Source of the DNA: Lactiplantibacillus paraplantarum
GTDB taxonomy: Bacteria; Bacillota; Bacilli; Lactobacillales; Lactobacillaceae
Assembly: GCF_003641145.1 (NCBI RefSeq)
Contig: NZ_CP032744.1
Coordinates: 186,001 to 250,000 of the forward strand
Direction: 5' to 3'
DNA length: 64,000 bases
This document shows positions 7,710 through 16,089 of the stretch, in pieces (positions within the stretch are counted from its first letter, which is position 1; each line of letters starts with the position of its first letter). The translations under genes and the position numbers were made by a program. Below the pieces are notes generated by a model that was not told the origin of the DNA, ran no database searches, and saw only the letters and a program-made list of their open reading frames with translations.

Positions 7710-8574
7710 GTTGAAGGTCCTCCTGGTCACGTAACTCGGTAGCTAAAGCAGCATCAGGGACAACGGTAATGGTGCGTGCAGGGCCACTGAAGGTAACGAG
7801 TCCAGCCTTAGCGCCCTTAGGCTTGCGCATCTGGCCAACGGTAAGCACGTCAACGGGAACTCGGTTCAAGTCGCGCCCCTTGCTGTAGTAGGCCGTCAAT
7901 ACAGCGGCTTCTTGCAATGTCTGCTCACTCGGGTGATTACTGTGAATGACTACATGTGAGCCGGGAATCTCACCACCAGCATGCATCCAGTAATAATCTT
8001 TACGGGCCGTCAATGTCAGGTGGTCATTTTGACGACTATTCTTACCGACCTCTACTAGTACATGGTCGTGGGTGTAGAAACGGCGTGGATGGGCAGGGGT
8101 TGGAGCCTTAGATGAATGTAGGACGTGAGTATGGATCGCGCCCGTAGCAATCAAGGTTTGTTTAAGGGTTGCGACCGCTTGTGGATTATCAGGGTCAAAC
8201 GCTGCTTGTGTAGCTAGTTGATGTTGTAATGCTGCTTGAGCATTTGCCAGGTTTTGCTGGACGGTTGCTTGACCGCGTTTACTTTTGCGATACCGATGAA
8301 AATAATCTTCGGCATTTTCCATAATTGATTTTTTAATATCGAGCTTAATACTGAGTTGTTGACCAAAATGTTGGTAGTCAGGTAATTCAACGAAGTGGTG
8401 ATGACCGTCGATCTGACTGGCGTATGTCTTTAATAACGTGCCCTTTACTTGCAAATCACTGGCATCAGGTAAGTGTTCTAGTGCTTTTGTCAATGATTCG
8501 ATTTGTTTACGGGTGTGGTGAATTAAGTGCGCTAATCCAGTCTGGACTAGGTCGACATCAGTTGTGATTGTCAT
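7696..8574 (-). CDS. Stand-alone NFACT-R domain protein (RqcH C-terminal half)
   Basis: 292 residues. The first half is a helical, coiled-coil stretch with KSIMENAEDYFHRYRKSKRG, matching the NFACT-C region of RqcH/FbpA proteins. The second half (residues about 165-270; HAGGEIPGSHVVIHSNHP, then AAVLTAYYSKGRD) is the NFACT-R RNA-binding domain. The N-terminal NFACT-N domain of full-length RqcH (about 570 residues) is absent. It probably binds tRNA or ribosomal RNA, but it cannot be the complete Ala-tailing factor. It forms an operon with the DUF1801 gene. Confidence 0.8.
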   Translation of the reverse strand: MTITTDVDLVQTGLAHLIHHTRKQIESLTKALEHLPDASDLQVKGTLLKTYASQIDGHHHFVELPDYQHFGQQLSIKLDIKKSIMENAEDYFHRYRKSKRGQATVQQNLANAQAALQHQLATQAAFDPDNPQAVATLKQTLIATGAIHTHVLHSSKAPTPAHPRRFYTHDHVLVEVGKNSRQNDHLTLTARKDYYWMHAGGEIPGSHVVIHSNHPSEQTLQEAAVLTAYYSKGRDLNRVPVDVLTVGQMRKPKGAKAGLVTFSGPARTITVVPDAALATELRDQEDLQHDPD

Positions 8575-8745
8575 GAATTGGGTTCCTCTAATCTGTAAAA
8601 GTTAACCCCTTAATGATAACATGTTACAGTTGATTAGCAGTGAATGATTGATACCAGCGTTAGGATGTTAGCTAAATGGGGTTGAAAAAAGTTGAGCAAT
8701 TTTCAGAAAAGTTCGGTATTCTATTACATGGGAGTTGATTGAGAA

Positions 8746-9933
8746 ATGCAAAAAACATTAATTATTAACGCGGGTAGCTCGTCATTAAAATGGCAATTAT
8801 TTGCTATGCCTGCTGAAACGGTGGTTGCTAGTGGCCTCGTCGAACGGATCAGTATGCCAGGTTCGATCTTTACTATTAAGTATGGTGACCATCAAAAATT
8901 CGAGACGACGGTCGATAACTTAGATCAGAATCATGCGGCGCAAATGCTGTTGACTGAATTACAACGGTTGGCCATTATTGATTCATTAGCAGAAATTACA
9001 GCAGTTGCTCACCGGGTCGTTGCGGGTGGGGAAACGTTCAAACAAGCGGTTGAAGTAACGCCAACCGTACTCGAAGCCATCAAAGGGCTTAGTGACTTTG
9101 CTCCATTGCATAATCCAATGGAGGCGCGTGGTATTGAGACCATGGCGCAGGCGTTACCGGCCGTGAAACAGTACGCGGTATTTGATAGTCAGTTCTTCAC
9201 TGACTTACCAGAAATGAATGCGATTTACAGTTTGCCATATGAACTGACTCAAAAATACCATATTCGTCGTTACGGTGAACACGGTATTTCCCATGGTTAC
9301 CTAACCGGTCGGGCTGCTGAATTATTGAGTAGGCCTAAAGCCGAGGTTAATCTTGTGACGTTACATTTAGGCAGTGGTGCTTCTTTAGCTGCTGTTAAAA
9401 ATGGACGGGCCTTCGATACGTCCATGGGATTTACGCCATTGACGGGTGTCACAATGGGAACGCGAGCAGGTGATGTTGACCCAGCCATCTTGCCATTTCT
9501 AATGAAGACCCTAAACATTGATGATCCAAATGAAATTATGATGATGCTCAATAATCAATCAGGGCTATTAGGTATTTCGGAGATTTCACCGGATATGCGT
9601 GAAATTCGCGCACAGGAAACGACCAATCCACAGGCGCGCTTGGCCGTTGAAATTTTTGTTAACCGGATTGCTAAGTACGCTGGCAGTTATTTAACAGAAT
9701 TAAAACGAGCAGACGCCTTGATTTTTGCTGGTGGTATTGGTGAACACAACGCGGCGTTGCGGCAACAGATTATTGATGAACTTAGTATTTTTGGGATTAC
9801 ACTTGATCCTGAATTAAATGAAGCGGGCAATGAGGGGATTATTAGTCGGAAGGATTCCAAGATTAAGGTGATGCTGATTCCGACTAATGAAGAGTTGGCA
9901 ATGGTACGACAGGTTGCCGCACTGCAAAATTAA
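8746..9933 (+). CDS. ackA: Acetate kinase
   Basis: Converts acetyl phosphate plus ADP to acetate plus ATP in the cytoplasm, the ATP-yielding end step of the phosphoketolase and pyruvate-to-acetate routes. The 395 residues match the family. The ATPase-fold motifs are NAGSSSLKWQL (residues 7-17), HRVVAGGETF, FDSQFF, LHLGSGASLAA (phosphate 2) and FAGGIGEH (adenosine site). A single gene without pta beside it. A GGGAG lies about ten bases before the ATG. L. plantarum carries several acetate kinase paralogues, and which one this is was not determined. Confidence 0.96.
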   Translation: MQKTLIINAGSSSLKWQLFAMPAETVVASGLVERISMPGSIFTIKYGDHQKFETTVDNLDQNHAAQMLLTELQRLAIIDSLAEITAVAHRVVAGGETFKQAVEVTPTVLEAIKGLSDFAPLHNPMEARGIETMAQALPAVKQYAVFDSQFFTDLPEMNAIYSLPYELTQKYHIRRYGEHGISHGYLTGRAAELLSRPKAEVNLVTLHLGSGASLAAVKNGRAFDTSMGFTPLTGVTMGTRAGDVDPAILPFLMKTLNIDDPNEIMMMLNNQSGLLGISEISPDMREIRAQETTNPQARLAVEIFVNRIAKYAGSYLTELKRADALIFAGGIGEHNAALRQQIIDELSIFGITLDPELNEAGNEGIISRKDSKIKVMLIPTNEELAMVRQVAALQN

Positions 9934-10020
9934 GCTTCTCTTAATTTGCGACTGCGATAAACAGTTTTTTGATGAGCCGTGCTATACTAACTGACAAGGT
10001 ACCCGTGACGGGACTTGTAA

Positions 10021-10050
10021 GGAGGGAAGCTCTCTTCGCAGAGCGCATAG
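10021..10050 (+). promoter_or_regulatory. Ribosome site separated from its start codon by a hairpin
   Basis: GGAGGG (10021-10026) lies 24 bases before the ATG at 10051, too far for normal initiation. Between them GCTCT (10029-10033) pairs with AGAGC (10040-10044). If the hairpin forms, the effective spacing drops to about eight bases. The codon before the ATG is a stop (TAG), so no upstream in-frame start is possible. Confidence 0.5.
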
Positions 10051-10242
10051 ATGATCGGTTTATTGATCGCTTTAGTGATTGGTTTGTGGTTGCTCAAAGT
10101 TATCTTTAAAATTGGTTTTAAAATTATCGGTTGGGTGTTCATGATTGCGATTGGCTTGTTTTTATTTAAAATCGCATTATGGTTAGGCCTAATTGTTGTG
10201 GCCATTGCTGGTTTTGCTTTATTTGGCAGTGCGACGACGTAA
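10051..10242 (+). CDS. Small integral membrane protein (63 aa)
   Basis: Almost entirely hydrophobic, with two or three membrane segments (residues about 2-17, 24-41, 43-60) separated by single lysines. It belongs to the general class of small LiaI/phage-shock-like or hypothetical membrane proteins; I cannot name a family. Coding is supported by coherent membrane topology and lack of internal stops. The distance of the ribosome site is unusual. It stands alone. Confidence 0.65.
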   Translation: MIGLLIALVIGLWLLKVIFKIGFKIIGWVFMIAIGLFLFKIALWLGLIVVAIAGFALFGSATT

Positions 10243-10350
10243 TTTAAAAGATAAAGATGAGCGTTATTAAAAATAGTATCATCCTCACTGAGAACCAGCA
10301 AGTTGGTATTATTAGTGATGGTTAATGCGGACTAAATGGTTATTTAGCTG

Positions 10351-10389
10351 AAAAAAGGAAGTCTCTGATTAGTGAGACTTCCTTTTTTT
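10351..10389. terminator. Bidirectional terminator
   Basis: GGAAGTCTC pairs with GAGACTTCC, flanked by A6 on the left and T7 on the right, so it can stop both the small membrane-protein transcript and the convergent crcB pair. Confidence 0.95.
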
Positions 10390-10391
10390 GG

Positions 10392-10742
10392 TTAAATCAA
10401 AGTACCAAGGTAAACCATCAATAGGCCACCAATAAGACTCAACATGAGGTATTGCCAGGCCGTGCGTTGATGCTGGTTACGTCCAAGTAACACAATTTCG
10501 TTGATCATGGTCGAAAAAGTGGTATAGCCGCCCATGATCCCAGTTCCTAAGAAGACCTGCCAACTGGGTGACAAGGAACTAGTCAAAATCCAACCGAGCA
10601 ATAAAGCACCGGTTAGATTGATAAATAGCGTTGCGAATGGCAATGACCACTGATTGAGGGGCAGTGCTAAGCGCATGATACCATAGCGACTTAGCGCGCC
10701 AATTGCAGCACCGGTGCCAGCCAAGGTAATGAGACTTAGCAT
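10392..10742 (-). CDS. crcB2: Fluoride channel subunit CrcB/Fluc (second of pair)
   Basis: Four-helix membrane protein (116 residues from the ATG at 10742) that forms a dual-topology fluoride channel and protects the cytosol from F-. The family motifs GALSRYG (near residue 14) and GFLGGYTTFST-like GIMGGYTTFSTM are present. AGGAGG lies seven bases before this ATG, and its A is shared with the stop codon of the upstream crcB gene. Gram-positive bacteria often carry two crcB genes that assemble as a heterodimer. Confidence 0.92.
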   Translation of the reverse strand: MLSLITLAGTGAAIGALSRYGIMRLALPLNQWSLPFATLFINLTGALLLGWILTSSLSPSWQVFLGTGIMGGYTTFSTMINEIVLLGRNQHQRTAWQYLMLSLIGGLLMVYLGTLI

Positions 10743-11125
10743 CAGAATTCCTCCTTTGGTAGCCAATAATTACTAAGCAAGTTACCAGCTACACCGGCAA
10801 GTAAACCTAGTCCTAGACTGATGGCAACGTAGCTTAAGGCTAAAACGCTATGGCCACTTTGAAACGATTGTAGCGTTTCAAAAGTGAAGGTCGAAAAAGT
10901 GGTGAAGCTACCAACGAGTCCGACACTCATACCGACAACAATGTCTTCTGAGACGGGTAGCCGCGCTGGTAGTAGGTTGGTAATCAGACTAAGAACGAAC
11001 GCGCCGATAATATTGATCAGACACGTTATCCAGAAGTGTTGCGGCCAAGTGATGAGCAAGCTAAGTCCTTCACGAAGACCACCACCTAGGATTGCAAAGC
11101 CTGCAATTGCAATGATTCTTTTCAA
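10742..11125 (-). CDS. crcB1: Fluoride channel subunit CrcB/Fluc (first of pair)
   Basis: 127 residues with four membrane helices. GGGLREGLSLL corresponds to the usual GAxxRY segment with Arg retained, and GLVGSFTTFSTFTFE carries the central phenylalanine/threonine track that lines the fluoride pore. It is coupled to the next crcB gene by a one-base overlap (TGATG). No fluoride riboswitch core is visible in the 300 bases upstream. Confidence 0.92.
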   Translation of the reverse strand: MKRIIAIAGFAILGGGLREGLSLLITWPQHFWITCLINIIGAFVLSLITNLLPARLPVSEDIVVGMSVGLVGSFTTFSTFTFETLQSFQSGHSVLALSYVAISLGLGLLAGVAGNLLSNYWLPKEEF

Positions 11126-11189
11126 GTGGGCACCTGCTTTCTGAAAGTAATTTTAGTTTACTGAAAATTTTCTTGAAAAACAATGGTCC

Positions 11190-11218
11190 TTGCAAATTAA
11201 AAATAAACATGCTAACCT
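11190..11218 (+). promoter_or_regulatory. Probable promoter of the ABC-F gene leader
   Basis: TTGCAA (11190-11195), 17 bp, extended -10 TGC-TAACCT (11210-11218). It would give a leader of about 200 nt before the ABC-F gene. Confidence 0.45.
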
Positions 11219-11224
11219 ACAAGG

Positions 11225-11430
11225 TAACTTATAAAAACACGGGGTATTCAGCCAATGCGCAACTAATTAATTCTAGTAACTGAACAGTGATCACACCTAA
11301 AGATATAGGGGTGGACTGTCCGTTTTGGGATTAATTAGGGTGCTGGTGGAATCCAATTGCCAGCGTTCTCATTTTGAGGACGTTTTTTTGTGCCATAAAT
11401 TAGTCCCGGCAACTAAGGGGATGCTTATTA
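11225..11430 (+). promoter_or_regulatory. Attenuator-like leader of the ABC-F gene
   Basis: Contains a three-codon ORF (ATG CGC AAC stop, 11255-11266) with GGGG ten bases upstream, a hairpin at about 11284-11319 (ACAGT...ACTGT), a GCTGG/CCAGC hairpin, and an intrinsic terminator placed before the ABC-F start. Tiny upstream ORFs plus terminators control several antibiotic-resistance ABC-F genes in Firmicutes. Drug-dependent attenuation is therefore a reasonable inference here. Confidence 0.55.
11363..11389 (+). terminator. Leader terminator upstream of the ABC-F gene
   Basis: CGTTCTCA pairs with TGAGGACG (one G-U) around a TTT loop and is followed by T7. It ends about 42 bases before the ABC-F start codon. 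Confidence 0.75.
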
Positions 11431-12966
11431 ATGACAATGATTAATTTAAAAAATATTCAGAAGAATATCGCAGGACGACCATTATTTACGATTGAACGAT
11501 TAGTCGCCAATGCGGGGGATAAGATTGGTGTGGTTGGTCGTAATGGTGCTGGTAAATCAACACTGGCCCATTTACTAACCGGCGACGATCATGATTATAC
11601 CGGGCAAATTGGGGTGGACGAGCCGGTCAGTTATGTCGCTCAAATTGCGCCGACTTTTGACCAAAGTGGTGGTCAAGTTATGTTAACCAGAATTCGGCAG
11701 GCTTTGAGTGCCCGTCCGACAATTTTGATTCTAGATGAACCGTCATCTAATTTGGATGAAACACATCAGCAATGGCTCATTAAACAGCTGCAACGATTTC
11801 GCGGGTTGCTGCTGTTGATTTCACATGATCGCCAACTGTTAGATGCTGTCACGACACAGACTTGGGCGGTCGAACAACAGAAATTTACAGCATATGCGGG
11901 TAATTACGCGCATTATCGCGCAGTAAAGGAACAACAACTAGCAACGCAGGAGACTGCTTATCAGCTCCAGACTCGTCATCAGCGGGACTTATTGGCTGCC
12001 CAGCGCCAACGTAATGAAAAAGCCCAACGAATTCGCAAGGGTAATCGGCGAATGTCGCGAGTAGAGCGTGCCAAGACGAAAGCGACTAGAGAAGCAACAG
12101 CAGCAAAAATGGAACGGACTGCTAAGCGTATGGTGGCTCGCGGACAGCGAGAAGTGCAAGTTACCAAGCCGTTTATGACCAGTGGCTTTAAATTAGTAGC
12201 GACCGATTTTCCGGCGTTTACGGGTAAAACCGTGGTGACTGGTCTGAATGTGACGTTAACTGAGTACGGGAAAACACTACTAACCCATGCAGATTTTCAA
12301 ATCGACCCGCAAGATCGAGTTGCCATCGTTGGTCCGAACGGCAGTGGCAAGACCACTTTATTGCGCGCGATTTTAGCCGACCGGGTGTCGGGATTGAAAT
12401 TGGCCCCGGCGGCACGAGTCGGGGTGTTTAATCAAGATATGACGGCACTCGATAACACACATTCGGTGTGGCAAACGGTCCGGCAAGCCAGTCAACTACC
12501 CGATCAAACAATCCGCAATGTCATGGGTGCATTAGGTTTGCCAGCACGGTTCTATCCGCAATTAGTATCAGAATTAAGTGGGGGTGAACTTGTCAAGTTA
12601 CAGTTGATCTGTATTTTGGTCGGTCAATATAACGTGTTGATGTTAGATGAACCGACTAATTATTTGGATGTGGATGCACTGGAGGCGTTAGCTGATTACT
12701 TGCAAAATTATCCCGGAACCGTGATTTTTGTTTCACATGATGAACCGTTTCGCCAAGCTGTCGCTACTCGCACTTTGCAGTTTAAGGCACAGCAATTAAT
12801 CGATCCCGATAAAGTTGTTGAGGCACCTAAACCGACCGGGGCTGAGTTAGCGGTGCTCCGGTTTAAATATGACCAATTGATGGCTGACCCAACATCCTCG
12901 ACAGCGGCTATTCAGGCGTTGCGTCAACAAATCGATCAGCTAAAGTCATCAGCGGGACCGCACTAG
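11431..12966 (+). CDS. ABC-F family ATPase, ribosome-protection type
   Basis: 511 residues with two ABC domains and no membrane part, so it acts on ribosomes and is not a transporter. Domain 1 has Walker A GRNGAGKST and a modified signature DQSGGQ before LILDEPSSNLDE. A long basic linker (about residues 165-260) follows, rich in Arg, Lys and Gln, which in this family reaches towards the peptidyl-transferase centre. Domain 2 has GPNGSGKTT, LSGGELVK and MLDEPTNYLD. It resembles the antibiotic-resistance Vga/Lsa/VmlR-like group more than EttA-type housekeeping members. The drug specificity cannot be read. AAGGGG precedes the ATG. Confidence 0.85.
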   Translation: MTMINLKNIQKNIAGRPLFTIERLVANAGDKIGVVGRNGAGKSTLAHLLTGDDHDYTGQIGVDEPVSYVAQIAPTFDQSGGQVMLTRIRQALSARPTILILDEPSSNLDETHQQWLIKQLQRFRGLLLLISHDRQLLDAVTTQTWAVEQQKFTAYAGNYAHYRAVKEQQLATQETAYQLQTRHQRDLLAAQRQRNEKAQRIRKGNRRMSRVERAKTKATREATAAKMERTAKRMVARGQREVQVTKPFMTSGFKLVATDFPAFTGKTVVTGLNVTLTEYGKTLLTHADFQIDPQDRVAIVGPNGSGKTTLLRAILADRVSGLKLAPAARVGVFNQDMTALDNTHSVWQTVRQASQLPDQTIRNVMGALGLPARFYPQLVSELSGGELVKLQLICILVGQYNVLMLDEPTNYLDVDALEALADYLQNYPGTVIFVSHDEPFRQAVATRTLQFKAQQLIDPDKVVEAPKPTGAELAVLRFKYDQLMADPTSSTAAIQALRQQIDQLKSSAGPH

Positions 12967-13015
12967 CATTAAGTGCAATCGAGGTGTGTTACTGAACAAC
13001 TTTAAAAATTGTTCA

Positions 13016-13051
13016 AAAACAGGTTTTCTCATAATTGAGAAAACCTGTTTT
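13016..13051. terminator. Bidirectional terminator between abc-F and the ECF genes
   Basis: A 16-bp perfect stem (AAAACAGGTTTTCTCA with its complement at 13036-13051), loop TAAT. The stem ends in A4 and T4, and both flanking genes converge on it. Confidence 0.85.
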
Positions 13052-13082
13052 GCTCTAGCTTTTATTTAGTGAAACGTGCCGC

Positions 13083-13742
13083 CTAGCGCCAAGAAATGAC
13101 GAAGACGCCGACTTGTAAGAGTAAGACACCGCCAATCACAATGGTCCAATCCAACTTAGTCAGCGGAATCTGACGATAGTGAGTGCGGGGGGCATCTTCG
13201 ACAAAACCATGTGAGTGCATGGCTTGGGCAAGATTTTGTGACCAATTGATAGACACTAAAATTGCTTTAAAGTAGAGTTGCGGTGACCAGAAAGATAAGG
13301 CTTGACCACGCATCAGGCCGGCTACCCGAATCACTTGAACTTCGTGCTGAATCCGCGGTACCAGGTTGTAAGCGGCGAGGACGCCATATGCAAATTTGGC
13401 GGGTAAATGCCAGTTCTGCTCAAGTGAGTCGGTTAATTGTAAAACGTCAGTCGTGAGCGTAAAAGTAGCGCCCGTAAAGACAAATGCATAGATTCGTGTG
13501 AACAGGACCCAAGCCATCAAAGTCTTGTCACCGCTACCGTTAATGTACTGGGTACTCCAAAGTCCAATTGCTGGTAGCAACGGAATGAGTAGCAACCACC
13601 CTAATGTTCGCAGTCGAGTTCGGTGACTAAGCAGGTAAATCAGTGCCAGAATAATCAGTGCCACGTTCAAACTTATAATTGTCGTGAATGAAATTTCTAG
13701 CGCAATGATGAGTAACAATAATAATTTCATGCTCGGATTCAT
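13083..13742 (-). CDS. ykoC: ECF transporter transmembrane subunit (EcfT/YkoC-like)
   Basis: Membrane coupling subunit of an energy-coupling-factor importer. 219 residues from the ATG at 13742, whose ATGA overlaps the stop of the ATPase gene. Five or so hydrophobic segments lie in the first 120 residues, and the C-terminal helices contain the coupling motif AGLMRGQALSF with the Ala-Arg-Gly signature. Third gene of the TPP-riboswitch operon, so the cargo is a thiamine precursor, most probably hydroxymethylpyrimidine (HMP). Confidence 0.88.
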   Translation of the reverse strand: MNPSMKLLLLLIIALEISFTTIISLNVALIILALIYLLSHRTRLRTLGWLLLIPLLPAIGLWSTQYINGSGDKTLMAWVLFTRIYAFVFTGATFTLTTDVLQLTDSLEQNWHLPAKFAYGVLAAYNLVPRIQHEVQVIRVAGLMRGQALSFWSPQLYFKAILVSINWSQNLAQAMHSHGFVEDAPRTHYRQIPLTKLDWTIVIGGVLLLQVGVFVISWR

Positions 13743-15145
13743 GATTGCACCACCCAATCTAAATGGTGATTTTCAAAGTGTAACTGATAGTCGATCAATG
13801 GCATCAGACCGGTTAACTGGTGACTAATAATAATCAGTGTCTGCTTAGTCGCCGCTTGGGTGGTTTGTAATAACGCAACCAGGGCATTGATCGAATGCAA
13901 ATCTAGCCCTTTTAAGGGTTCATCCATAAGTAGAACTGGTGACTGCATGATTAACATGAGCAGAATTTGTAGTTTCTTTTTCTGCCCCTCACTCAAAGTA
14001 TAGATGACTTGCTCATCACGACCGGATAAGTTGAGTTGAGCTAAGGACGTTTGAATCCGATCCGCGGTAAAGTAGTCGCCATACGCATAGCGTTTACTTT
14101 GAGCCAGTTCTTCAGCGACCGTGATGTTTAAAAACTGAGTCTCAGCATCCTGAAAGAGTAAAGCAACGTGACGAGCATAGCGTTTACGCTTTAATTTGTT
14201 GATAGGAGTCCCTTCATAACGAATCTCGCCAGTGTATGGATGTAGGCGAACGAGGGCCTCAAATAACGTTGATTTACCGCTACCATTAGGACCCGTGATC
14301 AGCGTATTGTGTTGGGCTAACAATTGACGCGTTGTCGGTACTAATAGTTGGCGATCACCGGCCTGTAAAGTGACGTGGTCGAGTTGAAAACAAGGGCGTT
14401 CAATGTATTGCGGCGCTGACCATGACCGTTGTGGTTGCTCAGTAAAGGCTGCAAATAGCTCAGACCAGGCGGTACGGTCAATGAGCTGTAAGTGCTGGTC
14501 CTTGATTTGGACGACTTGATCGACGAGCTGTTCGTAACCTGTTAGGTCATGATCCGCCAAGATGATTGTCTTCCCATGTTGATCGCGTAGTTCCACGAGT
14601 CGGTCTAACAAGACGGCTCGTGCGGTAGGATCGACACTGGCAAAGGGTTCGTCTAGTAAGATGACATCGCTGTCCATAGCGACAATGATGGCAAGGGCCA
14701 CCTTCTGTTTTTCGCCACCGGATAAATGATTTAATAGCCGTGACTGTAAGTTTTGAATGCCGACAAAGTCGAGTGCGCTAAGTAAGCGGGCCGGTATTTG
14801 GTCGCGGGGCACTTGTAAGTTCTCAAGTGCAAAAATCAGTTCATTTTCGACTGTGTCCATGGCGAACTGCTGATTAGGATTTTGAAACATCATCGCGACG
14901 CGTTGTGTGCGCTGATTAGTCGCGTTGGCAGCTAATGATTGGCCATCGAAGGTGATGCTACCGTGAGCTGGCGCTAATGGTAGCAGGCCTGCAATCAGTT
15001 GTAGTAGCGTTGATTTGCCAGTTCCCGATGGCCCAGTTAGTAAGACGAAGCTTTGACTAGGTAGTGATAAAGTTACGCGATCCAGAATGGGTGTCGACGC
15101 CTGTGGATAGGTGTAAGTTAAATTATTCAGCGCGATACTAGCCAT
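13739..15145 (-). CDS. ykoD: Fused two-domain ECF transporter ATPase (YkoD-like)
   Basis: Energy-coupling ATPase with two ABC cassettes in one chain of 468 residues. Cassette 1: Walker A TGPSGTGKSTLL, Q-loop FQNPNQQFAMDTVENE, signature HLSGGEKQK, Walker B ILLDEPFAS. Cassette 2: GPNGSGKSTLF, FQDAETQF, signature TLSEGQKKK, Walker B LLMDEPLKGLD. The NPNQQ-type Q-loops are typical of ECF ATPases. This fusion corresponds to Bacillus YkoD. The gene lies between the S component and the T component in the same TPP-controlled operon. GGAGG lies nine bases upstream of the ATG. Confidence 0.92.
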   Translation of the reverse strand: MASIALNNLTYTYPQASTPILDRVTLSLPSQSFVLLTGPSGTGKSTLLQLIAGLLPLAPAHGSITFDGQSLAANATNQRTQRVAMMFQNPNQQFAMDTVENELIFALENLQVPRDQIPARLLSALDFVGIQNLQSRLLNHLSGGEKQKVALAIIVAMDSDVILLDEPFASVDPTARAVLLDRLVELRDQHGKTIILADHDLTGYEQLVDQVVQIKDQHLQLIDRTAWSELFAAFTEQPQRSWSAPQYIERPCFQLDHVTLQAGDRQLLVPTTRQLLAQHNTLITGPNGSGKSTLFEALVRLHPYTGEIRYEGTPINKLKRKRYARHVALLFQDAETQFLNITVAEELAQSKRYAYGDYFTADRIQTSLAQLNLSGRDEQVIYTLSEGQKKKLQILLMLIMQSPVLLMDEPLKGLDLHSINALVALLQTTQAATKQTLIIISHQLTGLMPLIDYQLHFENHHLDWVVQS

Positions 15146-15179
15146 TCGAGAAAGCCTCCATTTATTTTATTAAAGTATA

Positions 15180-15749
15180 TTAGTGTGTTGATTTTAAAAC
15201 GTGACTGCGGTCCAGTAAGTCAGTAATGGCTTTAGTTAGCAGGCCACCAAAGACAAACATTGAAATAAAGCGGACGACCACGTATAAGATTAAGAGCCAT
15301 AGCTGTAATTTATAGTAACCATTACGGGCGAGGTCCCAGCCAAACGTGACCACAGTAGTTGTTGCGGCCGCAGCCGTTAAACCTAACCAGTCATAGTGTT
15401 TGTAGCCGGTCACAATATAGCCTAATTCAGCGCCAAAACCTTGGACAACGCCTGAAATCAAGGTCGTGATTCCCCATTGTCCACCAAAAAACATTTCGAC
15501 GGTTGCTGCGAGGAGCTCCCCTAGCGTGGCCGAACCCTTCAAGCGAATCAAGTAACCAGCTAACATCCCCGGCATACACCACAGGCCGAGCAGTAGTTCA
15601 TTGGCTAAACCACTTAGCCCAAACGGCGTAAGGGCGGCGGTAAGCACATTATAGACAAAGTTAGTCCCCATAAAGATTGCCCCAAAGAAAATACCAATGA
15701 GCGCTAGTAAAATAATATCGTTCAAGTACCATGATTTAACCCATTTCAT
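15180..15749 (-). CDS. ykoE: ECF transporter S component for thiamine precursor (YkoE-like)
   Basis: Substrate-binding membrane subunit, 189 residues from the ATG at 15749, which has GGGAGG eight bases upstream. Five or six hydrophobic helices; the GFGAELGY and NGYYKLQLW segments are typical of YkoE. With YkoD and YkoC it forms a dedicated importer, likely for HMP. It is the first gene behind a TPP riboswitch and terminator, so import is shut off when thiamine diphosphate is plentiful. Confidence 0.92.
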   Translation of the reverse strand: MKWVKSWYLNDIILLALIGIFFGAIFMGTNFVYNVLTAALTPFGLSGLANELLLGLWCMPGMLAGYLIRLKGSATLGELLAATVEMFFGGQWGITTLISGVVQGFGAELGYIVTGYKHYDWLGLTAAAATTTVVTFGWDLARNGYYKLQLWLLILYVVVRFISMFVFGGLLTKAITDLLDRSHVLKSTH

Positions 15750-15796
15750 TGTTAAATCCTCCCAAAAATAGTTTGTCATTCACGCATCCAAGCGAC

Positions 15797-15830
15797 AAAA
15801 AACGCCTACCACGAGTATCGGTGGCAGGCG
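15797..15830 (-). terminator. Expression-platform terminator of the TPP riboswitch
   Basis: On the minus strand CGCCTGCCAC...GTGGTAGGCG (15803-15830) followed by T6 (15797-15802). It lies between the aptamer and ykoE. Confidence 0.9.
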
Positions 15831-15863
15831 GCTAAGTCTGAATTGATGGTTCCCCAAATAAAA

Positions 15864-15938
15864 GCATTGCTCCCTGCGCTGGCATTGTCCAGATTCAGGT
15901 TCAATGGGTATTATCTCAGCCGTGATGGCACCCCAGTT
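15864..15938 (-). promoter_or_regulatory. TPP (thiamine diphosphate) riboswitch aptamer
   Basis: On the minus strand the conserved thi-box elements appear in order: ACTGGGGTGCC, GGCTGAGAT, AATACCC, TTGAACCTGA, TCTGG, then AATGCCAGCGCAGGGA. Together with the following terminator this is a transcription-off riboswitch controlling the ykoEDC-like operon. Confidence 0.97.
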
Positions 15939-16089
15939 GCTATGAATGATACGTCCAGTGTAACGGATAAGAGCGGTAAGCGCAATCAATATTCTCAGGA
16001 TGAGAGCAAAGTATGATGAAAAGTCACAATTTTGTGGTTTACTATGGGTAAAGTAACTTAATTGATTAATAATCTTAGGAGGGATCTCG

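Noticed and set aside
10742..11144. Plus-strand frames over the crcB genes
   Set aside because: They are reverse complements of strongly conserved fluoride-channel helices and have no initiation signals.
11126..11330. Fluoride riboswitch for the crcB pair
   Set aside because: On the minus strand upstream of crcB1 I find no GGxGATGG...AACCGCC-type core and no expression-platform terminator.
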